DNA of 64,000 nucleotides from Streptomyces eurythermus (GTDB lineage: Bacteria; Actinomycetota; Actinomycetes; Streptomycetales; Streptomycetaceae), in contig NZ_BMSK01000029.1 of NCBI RefSeq assembly GCF_014649115.1, positions 40,883-104,882 on the forward strand, in the 5' to 3' direction. Position numbers and translations under genes: made by a program. Below are positions 51,657 through 59,984 of the stretch, piece after piece. The notes beneath the pieces were generated by a model, which worked only from the letters and a program-made list of their open reading frames with translations, was not told where the DNA came from and ran no database searches. The stretch's first letter is position 1. The number at the start of each line of letters is the position of its first letter.

Positions 51657-52061
51657 ATCACCCGCCCATAGCTGGGGCCCCGAACCGCGCGCCGGTCCGG
51701 AGCCCCAGCGACATGCCGCCGCAGGATCAGCCAGTGGCGGCCTCTCCTCGGCAAGCTTCTTCCCCACCTGCTGGTAGTCCTCGTACGACACAGCGTTCAG
51801 CGCCTCGATCCGGCGAGCGTCTCCACCGTCTCGTCCTCCTTCATCGCGGTGTCCATGAACTTCAGCAGCAGCTCCACGCGGATCTGAACGGCCGCGCATT
51901 TCCTCCGGGGGCATGCCGGAGGGCGAGCCCGGCGGTGCGCCCCAGGTCAGAGATGGTATGACGCAGATCACAGAGGAGGATGCAAGATTTATTGCCGGAC
52001 CAGGGCGCTCCCGGGCCTAGGTAGAGAAGCCTCATTCGCCTTGACACCGCTGGAGTTCCAC
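51657..52061. other. Gap without a gene
   Basis: About 400 bases after the scar. Open frames exist on the minus strand but are unlike protein. The last part holds the upstream region of the gene at 52062 and is somewhat richer in A and T. Confidence 0.4.
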
Positions 52062-53009
52062 GTGAACACGCCGCCCCGACCAGATCCAACTTCCCTGCAG
52101 GACCGCGTTCGTGCAGCTTGTGAGTCTATGGAGCAGACTCTCGAGTCGTTCCACGCAGAGATAGACGGTGCCGACGGCCGCAGGCTCTGCCATCGCGAGC
52201 ACCTGATCCATCTGGCAGTCCAAGTGATCGAGGAGTTCCGCAAGTACAAGCACGAACTAACAGCCGCGCTGGCAGAACTGCGGCCGGAGGAAGGAGAGAC
52301 GCAGTCCTCAGCTGAGGACCGGGCGAAGAAAATCTTCGGACCCCGTCGCTGTGCCGAATTCCTCGCACTCATTCTGCTGCAATTGGATGCCGTGCTCAGG
52401 CGGCCGCACGTGCTGGTCGTGTTCCATCCACATGTACATGAAGCGTTCCTCGCACGGAACGCCGCTCTTGAGGGCGACGCTGAGGTTGTCGACGCGTTCA
52501 CCAAAGACGTACTGGGCCGGCACCCCGGCCGCTGGCGCGGAGCCGTGGAGATGGCCCTGTTAGGGGACTGGGTCGACCTGTTGGCATGCAGAGACGGTGT
52601 TTTTTACGTCAAGGACGTGCTCGAGCGTGAGGCGGAGGAGCACCACAGCCAGCTGCAGCCGCTGTGGGAGCGGAAGGCAAGGGGGAAGCGGACCCTGCTG
52701 CTGGGGCAGCCGGTTGACGCGACCCGAACCGTCGAAGACCTGCTGGTCGATCACCGCACCCCCGAACAGAAGCTGCTGTCCAACGAGCTCGACACGCGGA
52801 TCGCTTCGGTGCTGAAGGCGATGCGACCTGCCGAGCAGGCCCTCGCCCTGGAGTGGTCAGCGGCCCGCGACTCCTGGGGTTCGGTAGCCAGGGAACTCAG
52901 CTACGAGCGACAGTTCGGAGACAGGGTGCGGCGCAAGCTCAAGAGACTGGGCGACCGCCACATGGACCGGGCCGCGGCGGCAGACCGCACCGCACGGAGA
53001 CTGAAGTGA
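52062..53009 (+). CDS. Protein with sigma-70 region-4-like C-terminus
   Basis: 315 residues from a GTG with GGAG six bases upstream; a TTG seven codons earlier is also open. The first 200 residues are helical with no known motif. The last ~60 (MRPAEQALALEWSAARDSWGSVARELSYERQFGDRVRRKLKRLGDR) resemble sigma region 4 (ALEW-x-A..D-SW-x-x-VA-x-EL), a helix-turn-helix. It may regulate transcription or simply bind DNA. The stop overlaps the start of the next gene. Confidence 0.65.
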   Translation: MNTPPRPDPTSLQDRVRAACESMEQTLESFHAEIDGADGRRLCHREHLIHLAVQVIEEFRKYKHELTAALAELRPEEGETQSSAEDRAKKIFGPRRCAEFLALILLQLDAVLRRPHVLVVFHPHVHEAFLARNAALEGDAEVVDAFTKDVLGRHPGRWRGAVEMALLGDWVDLLACRDGVFYVKDVLEREAEEHHSQLQPLWERKARGKRTLLLGQPVDATRTVEDLLVDHRTPEQKLLSNELDTRIASVLKAMRPAEQALALEWSAARDSWGSVARELSYERQFGDRVRRKLKRLGDRHMDRAAAADRTARRLK

Positions 53010-53353
53010 ACATACTCTCCGCCGCGCTGCCCGAATTCCTCGGGAGCCTGGGCGCCACACTCATCGTGGCGCTGGCCGGCTGGATGAAACGCCGCTGGCG
53101 CCGACAGGCCCGCACGCAGGACACCACGCTGAGTCCTGCGACCGGTGAGACCGGCCGGACCGGGGCCATGGACCGCCCCGGCCCGGCCGCTGACCAACGT
53201 CAGCCAGCCGATCCGGCATCCAGGACTTCGACGACTCCGCTCGCCACGCTGCAAGTGCCCCAGCACGAAGCGCCGAACGCTGTGATCGGCGCAGCGCTGT
53301 CCAAGGGCGGGGCCTCGGCCACGGCGTCGATGACGGCGAGCACCTCTTCGTGA
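53006..53353 (+). CDS. Single-span membrane protein
   Basis: 115 residues from a GTG overlapping the sigma-like gene (GTGA). One membrane helix near the N-terminus (about 8-25; LPEFLGSLGATLIVALAGWM), then Arg (KRRWRRQ) and a long Thr/Pro/Ala-rich disordered tail. Its partner is probably the upstream sigma-like protein (a membrane-bound partner), but that is inference. Confidence 0.5.
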   Translation: MNILSAALPEFLGSLGATLIVALAGWMKRRWRRQARTQDTTLSPATGETGRTGAMDRPGPAADQRQPADPASRTSTTPLATLQVPQHEAPNAVIGAALSKGGASATASMTASTSS

Positions 53354-53430
53354 AGGCCACTGGACAGCTCCGCCATGACGCCGGGCAGCCGGCGGGAGGC
53401 GGCGGCCGCGGTGAAGAACAGCCTGGTCAT
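53200..53430 (-). pseudogene. Fragment similar to the 164-residue membrane protein
   Basis: RLFFTAAAASRRLPGVMAEL is close to GLFFIPVAASRQLPDVIRRR in the protein at 54137. The frame overlaps the rightward gene at 53006 on the other strand, so it is probably a remnant and not expressed. It overlaps the stop of the 147-residue gene by ATGA, which leaves open that it is a real small gene. Confidence 0.35.
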
Positions 53431-53870
53431 GCCGAGCTGCCCTGCTGTTCCGTCCGCACCTCAGCTCCGGGGGCAACGAGGCCATCGAAGTTGCCCACTG
53501 CGGTGGCGTCGCCGCACACACCGGTGGAGTCGGTGTCGACGGGGGTGAGAGTGCCGTTACTTCGCACGGTCCAGGCCACCAGCGGGTCCACGTTGGACGA
53601 GCCGTCCTCTTGCTTGTACCGAGCACTCCACCCACCCCCAGGGATAGCGGCGACAACGGGGTGCCCGCCTTCCGAGAGGCCGGTGAAGGTGCGGCCGTTG
53701 TTCGCCGGGACAAGTCGACCGCTGCGCTCATCAACGACGAGCGCCTGGCCTTCGTCGTCCCAGGCGATGACGGGCTTGCTCCTGTAGACCGTGCGGCCGC
53801 CCTCTTCCTGCTTGTAGTGCGCTTCGTAAGGGTGTTGTGCAGGGATCACTACGTCTCCTGGGCAGGTCAT
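53427..53870 (-). CDS. Hypothetical beta-rich protein
   Basis: 147 residues. Two similar blocks, HPYEAHYKQEEGGRTVYRSKPVIAWDDEGQALVVDE and GGGWSARYKQEDGSSNVDPLVAWTVRSNGTLTPVD, suggest an internal repeat of about 55 residues (YKQE-x-G core, then a VIAW/LVAW strand). No signal peptide. A duplicated small beta domain of unknown role. Confidence 0.55.
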   Translation of the reverse strand: MTCPGDVVIPAQHPYEAHYKQEEGGRTVYRSKPVIAWDDEGQALVVDERSGRLVPANNGRTFTGLSEGGHPVVAAIPGGGWSARYKQEDGSSNVDPLVAWTVRSNGTLTPVDTDSTGVCGDATAVGNFDGLVAPGAEVRTEQQGSSA

Positions 53871-54136
53871 TACTGGACTTGGTGCGACCGTACGGCCGGG
53901 GCGGTCTGTCCGTCCCAGGGTTTGACCAGCGTGACCGGATGCCGTGAGGCCCCGCCCTGCGCTGCTGCGCCGGTGCGGGGCCTCATACGCGTATCCGCGG
54001 GGGTCGGATGTTCATGCACGCGCTGCCGTGTCCAACGCCCGAGCTGGCCGTGCGGTCACGGCCCGCCGGGGTCGTCCTGTTGCCCGTCGCCATCTCCTGG
54101 ATACGCACATCCCCCGCGGCGTACCGGTCCGGGCGA
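53871..54136. other. Gap with inverted repeats
   Basis: About 265 bases between leftward genes. GAGGCCCCGCC (from about 53946) pairs imperfectly with GGTGCGGGGCCTC (to 53980), a possible terminator. No gene is seen. Confidence 0.4.
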
Positions 54137-54631
54137 TCAGGCGTCGTCAAGCCCCGGCCGGCCCGCACCGGCACGCCGCTCGGCCGCGCGACGGCGGATG
54201 ACGTCGGGCAGCTGGCGGGAGGCGGCGACCGGGATGAAGAACAGCCCGATCATGCCGAGCCCGGTCACGGCGGCGCTCAGCAGGCCCACCGACACCGACG
54301 GGTCGTCGACCGAGGCCACCCCGCAGAACACCGAGCTGACCGCGACGAACACCAGCGACGCGACGATCCACCCCTCCCGCAGCGGGGACCGGGTGCGGGC
54401 CACCACGCTCAGCCACCACGTCCAGCCCGCCATCACGCAGAACAGCACGGCCACCGGCGGCAGCAGCATGGGCGGCGCCCACCGCGCGACGTCGCCACGG
54501 GGCAGCTCCTGCCCGGTCAAGTAGCCGACCCGGACCAGCCACACCAGGTACACCGGCACCTCGATGGCGATCACCACCCACATCAGGACCCGCAGTCCCC
54601 GTAACGCGTCCCGCTGCTCGCCCATCCCCAC
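54137..54631 (-). CDS. Four-span membrane protein
   Basis: 164 residues, GTG or inner ATG start after GGGGGAGGG. Four hydrophobic segments (about 16-34, 54-74, 86-103, 113-134) are followed by an Arg-rich tail. Part of its last span is copied at 53.4 kb. Function unknown; perhaps part of the plasmid's surface set. Confidence 0.6.
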   Translation of the reverse strand: MGMGEQRDALRGLRVLMWVVIAIEVPVYLVWLVRVGYLTGQELPRGDVARWAPPMLLPPVAVLFCVMAGWTWWLSVVARTRSPLREGWIVASLVFVAVSSVFCGVASVDDPSVSVGLLSAAVTGLGMIGLFFIPVAASRQLPDVIRRRAAERRAGAGRPGLDDA

Positions 54632-54721
54632 GCCCTCCCCCTTCGATCACCAGGTCAGGGGGAACGTAGCGGCCCGGCGTCCACGCCGACCAGGGCGCCG
54701 TCACCCGCAAGGGTGGAGATC

Positions 54722-55205
54722 AGCCGCCGTCGATGCGGTCGAAGCCGCGCAGCACGGGGTCCAGCTCGGCGGCCGCGCCGCACAGGGAGCACAGGCGGGT
54801 GCCGGGCTGCTCCGCGACGTCCAGCGCCCGCTCCAGGGGCAGCAGCGGCGCGTTCTGCGGGGCCTCGGTGCAGTCGACGGCGTGGAGCACGGCGCCGCCG
54901 GGCCCGCGGCCGCCGGCCTTCTACAGCACCCACCCCGAAGGCCGGCGCGGTCCCAGCACCTCGCGCACCGCCGACGGCGGCGGCAGCCGCTCGGTGGGCA
55001 CCACATCGTAGGGGGCGCCGTCGACCGGCCGGACGTGCTCGGGGGCACGCACCCACACCCGGTACTCAGCGGCCTGGACGTCGCCGTCGTACAGCCAGCC
55101 GCGAGGCGTCTCGCGCCGGGCCCACAGGCGCGCGGTGAGCTCCTGGCCGTCCGGCAGGACCACCCGCACCGGCACCGGCATGCCGTCCGCAGGAGTCGTC
55201 ATCAT
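54722..55205 (-). pseudogene. DUF6233-like gene with an in-frame TAG
   Basis: From ATG at 55205 the frame reads VVLPDGQELTARLWARR... to RRPSGWVL, then a TAG (about 54921-54923), and continues in the same frame as KAGGRGPGGAVLHAVDCTEA...RLCSLCGAAAELDPVL to TGA at 54722. The two halves read as one protein with the C-terminal HAxDC...CxxC zinc pattern of Streptomyces DUF6233-type proteins. A nonsense mutation is the simplest view. An internal GTG before LHAVDC could still make the zinc half. Confidence 0.6.
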
Positions 55206-55308
55206 GGCCACCACGGTAGGCAGCCCCGCCCGCCTCGAGCGCCGTCACCCGCGCGGGTGCCAGATCATCGGCCTCTGTCCACAGGCGGCCCGGCGTGTCC
55301 TGGGCGGC

Positions 55309-55896
55309 ATGGACGACACCACAGCGCCGCCGGCCTCGCGCCCCGGCAAGATCCGCGCCGCGCTCGCACGAGCTGAGCGCGCCGTGTTCACCCGCCCCGC
55401 CCCGAAATCCCCGCGAGCCCAGATGAAATTCCTTCGCACGCGCGTGAAGGGCTCGACGCAGGCCTTGGCCGAGCGCCTCGGCGTGTCCCGGCGCACGGTG
55501 CAGCGCTACCTCGCCGGAGACGCCACGAAGCCTCACAAGCGCCTCCGGGAGGTTCTGACGCAGGAGACCGAGGAGCAATGGCAACCGCAGGTCAGGGCGC
55601 AGGCGAGGCGGCGCGCGGCGACCTCCGGCGGTCTTGTCATCACCTGCCGGGCCACCTTCGGCTTCACCACGAACGGCACCTCGGACGACGCCCGGGTGCG
55701 GGACATCATGACCGCTGTCTCGCCCTCGCACGCCGCCCGGATCCTGGAGGCGCAGGAGCGTGGAGCGACGGACGATGAGCTGCAACCGCTGCTCGCTGAG
55801 GCCATCACCGAGTCCTATTTCCGCGAGGGAGGGACAGCTCGCGCGGGCCTGCGCGCTGATTTCCGGGACGTCGAATACCTCCAAATAGATTTCTGA
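55309..55896 (+). CDS. tpg: Second terminal protein (Tpg paralogue)
   Basis: 195 residues, slightly longer than usual by an N-terminal extension. GSTQALAERLGVSRRTVQRYLAG (48-70), EEQWQPQVRAQARRRAATSGGLV, TFGFTTNGTSDDAR and the end RADFRDVEYLQIDF mark it as Tpg. Thr124/Ser125 in NGTSDDAR stand at the site of the PGTTDDAR threonines. No tap gene is beside it. The ribosome site is weak (GGGCGG). It may serve other telomere sequences or be a relic of a fused plasmid. Confidence 0.88.
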   Translation: MDDTTAPPASRPGKIRAALARAERAVFTRPAPKSPRAQMKFLRTRVKGSTQALAERLGVSRRTVQRYLAGDATKPHKRLREVLTQETEEQWQPQVRAQARRRAATSGGLVITCRATFGFTTNGTSDDARVRDIMTAVSPSHAARILEAQERGATDDELQPLLAEAITESYFREGGTARAGLRADFRDVEYLQIDF

Positions 55897-55999
55897 CCGC
55901 GCCGAATACCCGGCTGCTATAAACCTGTCTACGGCTGCCGCGCACCCGCCCGACGGCCGGGAATTTTGTCACCCGTTTCCGCGACGATTGGGAGGCTCC

Positions 56000-56785
56000 G
56001 TGAGCACCCCTGTTCCCCCATCCCGCCGCCGGCACCTCTCGGCGCCCGGCACGGCCGCGCCCCGCCAGCCGGTCGACCAGGCCAAGGTCGGCCGCCGCGC
56101 GGTACGCCGCCGCGCCGCCGGGATGACCGCGACCGAGGCCGCAGTCGCGCTCGAGGACGCCCGGCTGCAACAGCACATGGACCGCGACCGCGAGGACCTG
56201 GCCGACAACGAACGCGGCCCGGCCGAAGTAGCCGAGTGGGAGCGCATCGCACTGTTGCTCGCCGCCACCGGCGGCGTCTACGACCCCCAGACCGACGCCG
56301 TCGCCCAGGACGAGCTCGCCGCCGACCGGCGGGCCGAGGAAGCCGAGCAGCAGCGCCTGAAGGCCCAGCAGCAGCTCGCCGCCCGCGCCGACGAACTCGC
56401 CGCGCTCGCCGGAGCCGGCCGGCTCGACCGGACCGTGGAGAGCCAGCCAGGAGACGAGGCCGCCCGCAACCTCCTGGCCCAGCGCGGCGACTACCGCTGT
56501 CCGAAGGTCGACAACTGGCTGGCGCAGGCCCTCGCCGACCACTCCGGTCACTACGCCGAACCGGCCGCGCGCACGGCCGCCGTCGGCTCCCTGCCCCCGG
56601 CGGTGCGCGCCCACGCTGCCCTGCTCGCCGCACTCGCCCGCACCGGCGCCCGAGCCTGCGACGGCGAGCTGGAGTTCGCCGCCCGTCTCGCCCAGGCCGA
56701 CCCGGCCGCTACCAACGCGCTCGCCGCCTGGCTCGACCGCGCCCTCGCTCCTACCGACCCGGCAGGCACGGGCGGCGCACGGTGA
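56000..56785 (+). CDS. Hypothetical protein with coiled coil
   Basis: 261 residues from a GTG with GGGAGG upstream. A basic start (RRHLSAPG), then a coiled coil (about 45-130) rich in Ala, Glu and Arg, and a helical Ala-rich C-terminal half. CxxxDNW (RCPKVDNWLAQAL) stands out. It is coupled by GTGA to the next small gene. Position right after tpg2 suggests a shared origin but no function is known. Confidence 0.55.
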   Translation: MSTPVPPSRRRHLSAPGTAAPRQPVDQAKVGRRAVRRRAAGMTATEAAVALEDARLQQHMDRDREDLADNERGPAEVAEWERIALLLAATGGVYDPQTDAVAQDELAADRRAEEAEQQRLKAQQQLAARADELAALAGAGRLDRTVESQPGDEAARNLLAQRGDYRCPKVDNWLAQALADHSGHYAEPAARTAAVGSLPPAVRAHAALLAALARTGARACDGELEFAARLAQADPAATNALAAWLDRALAPTDPAGTGGAR

Positions 56786-56913
56786 GCGCGGCCGACCGCG
56801 TAGTGGCCTCCTGGGCGGAGGTGACCGGCTGCGGCACCCGCTACGAGGACCTGACGGCCGACGGCCGAGGGACTGTAAGGGTCCGAGGAGCGCCGGAGCG
56901 GTTTTGGCGGTAG
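56782..56913 (+). CDS. 43-residue hypothetical protein
   Basis: GTG overlaps the previous stop (GTGA). VSAADRVVASWAEVTG... is compact with C and Y residues and a basic end (RVRGAPERFWR). No family recognised; the overlap is the only support. Confidence 0.4.
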   Translation: MSAADRVVASWAEVTGCGTRYEDLTADGRGTVRVRGAPERFWR

Positions 56914-57004
56914 GGCTCAGCGCCCTCTAGAGGGGTGGATGCAGCCCGCGCACGGCGCCGGAATTCCGCACCGACCGGGTCAACGCCCGCACTACGATGC
57001 GCAG

Positions 57005-58012
57005 ATGAACGAGCTGTCGCCGTCCATACGGCGCACCCTGTACAAGCGCAGGTCGCTGCGCCGCGCGCTGCTTGACACCTCCGTACTGACCACAGACATC
57101 ATCGCGGCCACCCGGCGGCGGGACCCGTCGTCGTTCGTCGCCGGGGCGCGGGCGGGGACGGTGCGGTGTCTGATCCCGGTTCACGTGTGGGAGGAGGTGC
57201 CGCGGGTGCTGGCCGACCGGCACCAGGAGGGCGGGCGGTTCGACCTGGGGCGGGCGCTGGAGCTGTGGCAGTCCCGGTACGCGCCTGTTCTTTACGTCGT
57301 GGACACCGCCGGCCTGCCGATGACCCCGCAGGCTCACGTTCTCGCCGGACGGGATGCCTCCGATGTGCCGATGCTGCTGTTGGCCGGGGTGATCGCCCCG
57401 GTAGTCATCATCGGGACCGATGCGGACCTGGTCGACAGCGGGCTCGCGTCCAAGGAGTGGCGGGAACTGCGTTCGGCCCTCGGGGACGTGGGGGTGACGG
57501 AGGGCAAGATGATCGACCTGGAGCGGCAGGCCAGCGTCTTCCTGAATCTCACGGAGCACGTGGTGAAAGGGGTGATCCGGCAGAGCAGCCCGAAGCGTCT
57601 GGCGGCCGCGGCAGTAGTGGCCGGGGCTGTGGGCGGAGCGCTGTACTGGCGGCAGCAGAAGCACCCACGAGTCCCCTCGCAGCGGCAGCCGGTGTGGCCG
57701 GTGATGCTGGAACACGTCTCGGCGCGGATGGCCGCCCACGCCGAGCGGCACGCCCGCGGGGAAGACCGGTGGCGGCAGGCGGAGCTGGGGACGCCCGGCG
57801 ACACGCTGCTGCATCGGGTCGCACGGACATTGGTCAGGTCGCGGGAGCCTCTGACCCGTACGGCGATCGTGAACAGCCTGGGAGAGGCAGTTCCCGGTGC
57901 CGGGCACACCGAGCGGATGGCCGCCGTCCGGGATGTGCTGACCGCCCACGCGATGTTCGTGGACGTCACGGGCCGGGGGCACTGGCAGGTCGGCCGCCTC
58001 GGCAGCCGGTAA
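57005..58012 (+). CDS. PIN-domain protein with a central hydrophobic helix
   Basis: 335 residues from MNELSPSIRR. PIN-type acidic residues: D24 in ALLDTSVLTTD, E63/E64 in VWEEVPRVL, D120 in DASDVPML and D139/D141 in IIGTDADLVDSG. This is the order of VapC/PIN ribonucleases. Residues 199-214 (RLAAAAVVAGAVGGALYW) form a hydrophobic helix followed by a basic C-terminal domain with an HTH-like end (LTRTAIVNSLGEAVPGAGHTERMAAVRDVL). A PIN domain, hydrophobic segment and extra domain is unusual; no antitoxin gene is next to it. RNA cleavage is inferred. Confidence 0.7.
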   Translation: MNELSPSIRRTLYKRRSLRRALLDTSVLTTDIIAATRRRDPSSFVAGARAGTVRCLIPVHVWEEVPRVLADRHQEGGRFDLGRALELWQSRYAPVLYVVDTAGLPMTPQAHVLAGRDASDVPMLLLAGVIAPVVIIGTDADLVDSGLASKEWRELRSALGDVGVTEGKMIDLERQASVFLNLTEHVVKGVIRQSSPKRLAAAAVVAGAVGGALYWRQQKHPRVPSQRQPVWPVMLEHVSARMAAHAERHARGEDRWRQAELGTPGDTLLHRVARTLVRSREPLTRTAIVNSLGEAVPGAGHTERMAAVRDVLTAHAMFVDVTGRGHWQVGRLGSR

Positions 58013-58041
58013 CCGGAGAACTCACCTGCACCGTGTCCTCA

Positions 58042-58076
58042 CTCAACCTTTGATGAGAATCGCTCAACCTTCGATG
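58042..58076. repeat. Two 14-base direct repeats
   Basis: CTCAACCTTTGATG (58042-58055) and CTCAACCTTCGATG (58063-58076) are 21 bases apart, two helical turns. A third partial match (GTCAACCC) follows near 58083. Confidence 0.65.
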
Positions 58077-58131
58077 CGACAGGTCAACCCGGCCCGCCGG
58101 TGCGGGCGGCTGCCCGGGTGCTAGACGCACC

Positions 58132-58316
58132 CTGTCACGCTCACCGAACGTCACAATCTGCGTGTCACGCGTCCTGTTGCGCTGCCTGTCACGTCGCCGG
58201 GATGGCGCGTGACAGCACCCAAGCAAAAGCCAACTAATTCGGGCATTGAGGCTCGGAATCGGCCCGGAACCCCTCTCGAGGCCGTTTTCGCGTGACAGGC
58301 GCGACAGCGTGACAGC
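58132..58316. repeat. Iteron cluster, GCGTGACAG type, both orientations
   Basis: CTGTCACGC at 58132, CGTCACAAT (weak) at 58149, GTGTCACGCG at 58162 and CTGTCACGT at 58186 face one way. GCGTGACAGC at 58207, GCGTGACAGG at 58290 and GCGTGACAGC at 58307 face the other. Ordered inverted arrays of a ~9-base word are typical of origins or partition sites. Confidence 0.65.
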
Positions 58317-58352
58317 ATCTCCGGGGGTGATCACGTTGCGTGTGGGGCCGGG

Positions 58353-58772
58353 TCAGGGGATCTGCCGGACCGAGGCGTCGTGGTGACTGAGGGAGACGGG
58401 CGTGTCCACCGGGTGCAACCAGCGCAGCGGCACGGTGAGCGTGCCGATCCGGGGCAGTTCGACGGGCTCGCCCTCGGCGTCCAGCAGCATCCCGGAGACC
58501 TGATAGCCGCCCCCGGTCGGGAGGCCGGCCTCACGTGCCTGATCCTCGGTGAGCTCCACCGTGATCCGGGGGCTCGCCCTCATCACCAGGCCGTGCGCGG
58601 TCCGGGCGGCGGTGTCCACGTCGACCACGGACAGCAGGAAGTACGTGCCGCGCAGCCAGCTCAGCGGCAACCAGGAGTCGCCCATCTTCTCCGGCCGGTA
58701 CCGCCGCCACGGGAGCGCGAGGGGCACCTCGCAGCGGTACGTCTCGCCCACCCGGACGTCCTTGGTGCGCAT
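58353..58772 (-). CDS. Hypothetical protein
   Basis: 139 residues from MRTKDVRVGETYRCEVP; GGAGG stretches lie just upstream. VGETYRCEVPLALPWRRY and LRGTYFLLSVVDVDTAARTAHGLVM suggest beta strands, and MLLDAEGEPVELPRIGTLTVPLRWLHPV a second sheet. Streptomyces mobile elements often carry proteins of this kind. Function unknown. Confidence 0.6.
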   Translation of the reverse strand: MRTKDVRVGETYRCEVPLALPWRRYRPEKMGDSWLPLSWLRGTYFLLSVVDVDTAARTAHGLVMRASPRITVELTEDQAREAGLPTGGGYQVSGMLLDAEGEPVELPRIGTLTVPLRWLHPVDTPVSLSHHDASVRQIP

Positions 58773-58895
58773 ACCTCCAGGGTCCTCCCCGCCGGGCGCC
58801 ACCGCGCACCGCCGGGTTTCGTCCGTACCGTCCCGGCGCGCCCCGCGCCGGCGCTACGGTGAGGACACACGCCAGCAACCGTCCAGGAGCCCCGG

Positions 58896-59138
58896 ATGAG
58901 CCAGCAGCCGGCCCCCGCGCCCGTACCCGACCGTCAGCCCCTCGATGAGAACGCCGCCGCGTCGATCCGCGCGTATGCGGCCGACCAGCGCGCGAAGGTC
59001 GACGTCCTCGCTTCGGTGCTGGAGGACATCGCGGAGAACGGCTACCCGGCCGCGGAGTCCGGTGTGCTGTGGGAGGAAGCCCGCGACGCCCACCTGGAGC
59101 GCCTCGCCGACGAGCAGCAGTCCCGCCGTGTCGCCTGA
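58896..59138 (+). CDS. Candidate antitoxin
   Basis: 80 residues with AGGAGC before the ATG. Pro-rich start, then helical, acidic and Ala-rich (DENAAASIRAYAADQRAKVDVLASVLEDI). It overlaps the RelE-like gene by 11 bases. No ribbon-helix-helix is obvious. Toxin-antitoxin order and the overlap suggest the antitoxin role. Confidence 0.55.
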   Translation: MSQQPAPAPVPDRQPLDENAAASIRAYAADQRAKVDVLASVLEDIAENGYPAAESGVLWEEARDAHLERLADEQQSRRVA

Positions 59139-59385
59139 GCACGGCCCGCGCCGGTCCCAGGTCGTCCTGGTGGAGCCCGCGCTGAGCCAGCTGGAGAAGC
59201 TGACGGCGGCCGAGACGCACCGCCTGGACCGCGCGATCGTCGCGATCAGCGTCAACCCAGAGCTGGGCTCCCCCGTGCCCGGCACCCTGTTGCGCGACTA
59301 CGTGGACGACGTCGACGGGGTCCGGGTGATCTACTACGTGACCGCCCTCCGGCAGATCACGATCGTGGCGTACGTCGAAGCCTGA
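59128..59385 (+). CDS. RelE/ParE-like toxin
   Basis: 85 residues from a GTG inside the antitoxin gene. VVLVEPALSQLEKLTAAETHRLDRAIVAISVNPELGSPVPG...LRDYVDDVDGVRVIYYVTALRQITIVAYVEA has the RelE/ParE order: helix pair, N-P-x-x-G turn, then three strands ending R-V-I-Y-Y-V and V-A-Y. Likely an mRNA interferase or gyrase inhibitor. Type II pair with 58896. Confidence 0.75.
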   Translation: MSPEHGPRRSQVVLVEPALSQLEKLTAAETHRLDRAIVAISVNPELGSPVPGTLLRDYVDDVDGVRVIYYVTALRQITIVAYVEA

Positions 59386-59393
59386 AGCAGCAA

Positions 59394-59428
59394 GCAGCGC
59401 CCCGGACCGCGACGGTCCGGGGCGCTGC
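59394..59428 (+). terminator. Strong terminator hairpin
   Basis: GCAGCGCCCCGGACC (59394-59408) pairs perfectly with 59414-59428 around GCGAC, right after the toxin stop. It probably ends the toxin-antitoxin transcript. Confidence 0.75.
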
Positions 59429-59553
59429 TGCATCTGCTGCACGGCGGGCGAGGGGTGCTGCACCGGGAGGCCGGAAGCCGGGCGGCACACGGGTGCTGCT
59501 CGTGCAGCAGCGGATCCGTGCAGCACCCGGCCGAAGACCCGGCTGCACGGCGG

Positions 59554-59934
59554 TCAGTTGCTGCCGGTGGCCCACCGCTCCATGGGGCTCGGGTCGTTTT
59601 TCAGCAGGGTGTCGCGGCGGTACTGCGCGGTGGCCCGCTTGACGTCCATGGCCTTCGCCAGCTCGCCGTACGAGCCGCCTTCTGCGGCGTGCTGACGGAC
59701 GGCGGCGTTCTGGATGCCCCCCAGCCGGTCCAGCAGGTCGGCGGATGTTGCGATGGTCGTCTCGAGGTCGTCGAGGCTCGCGTCGCCGGCGCGCAGCTGC
59801 GCGAGGCCGTGCAGGACGGCACCGAACCGCTCGGCGAGCTGGCCGACGTCGTCGCCCAGCGCCTGGGCGTCGGCGGCGGACAGCGGGATCGTGAGGTCGG
59901 GGACGGGGTCGGTGTGCTCGGGCTCGGTGGTCAC
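59554..59934 (-). CDS. Hypothetical protein with HTH-like segment
   Basis: 126 residues. Acidic N-terminus and a helical middle (FGAVLHGLAQLRAGDASLDDLET), then EGGSYGELAKAMDVKRATAQYRRDTLL, which reads as a helix-turn-helix. It could be a small regulator of the leftward genes; no other evidence. Confidence 0.55.
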   Translation of the reverse strand: MTTEPEHTDPVPDLTIPLSAADAQALGDDVGQLAERFGAVLHGLAQLRAGDASLDDLETTIATSADLLDRLGGIQNAAVRQHAAEGGSYGELAKAMDVKRATAQYRRDTLLKNDPSPMERWATGSN

Positions 59935-59984
59935 CGGGCTCTCCTCCTGGTGGTGCGGGTCGGACAGGGGCGGGGGTGCTGTTC

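Larger units (their letters stand above)
58013..58352. other. Convergent non-coding gap with repeat clusters
   Basis: About 340 bases between two convergent genes, so it needs no promoter, yet it holds two ordered repeat families (58042-58076 and 58132-58316). No gene is seen. A cis-acting site is likely. Confidence 0.55.
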
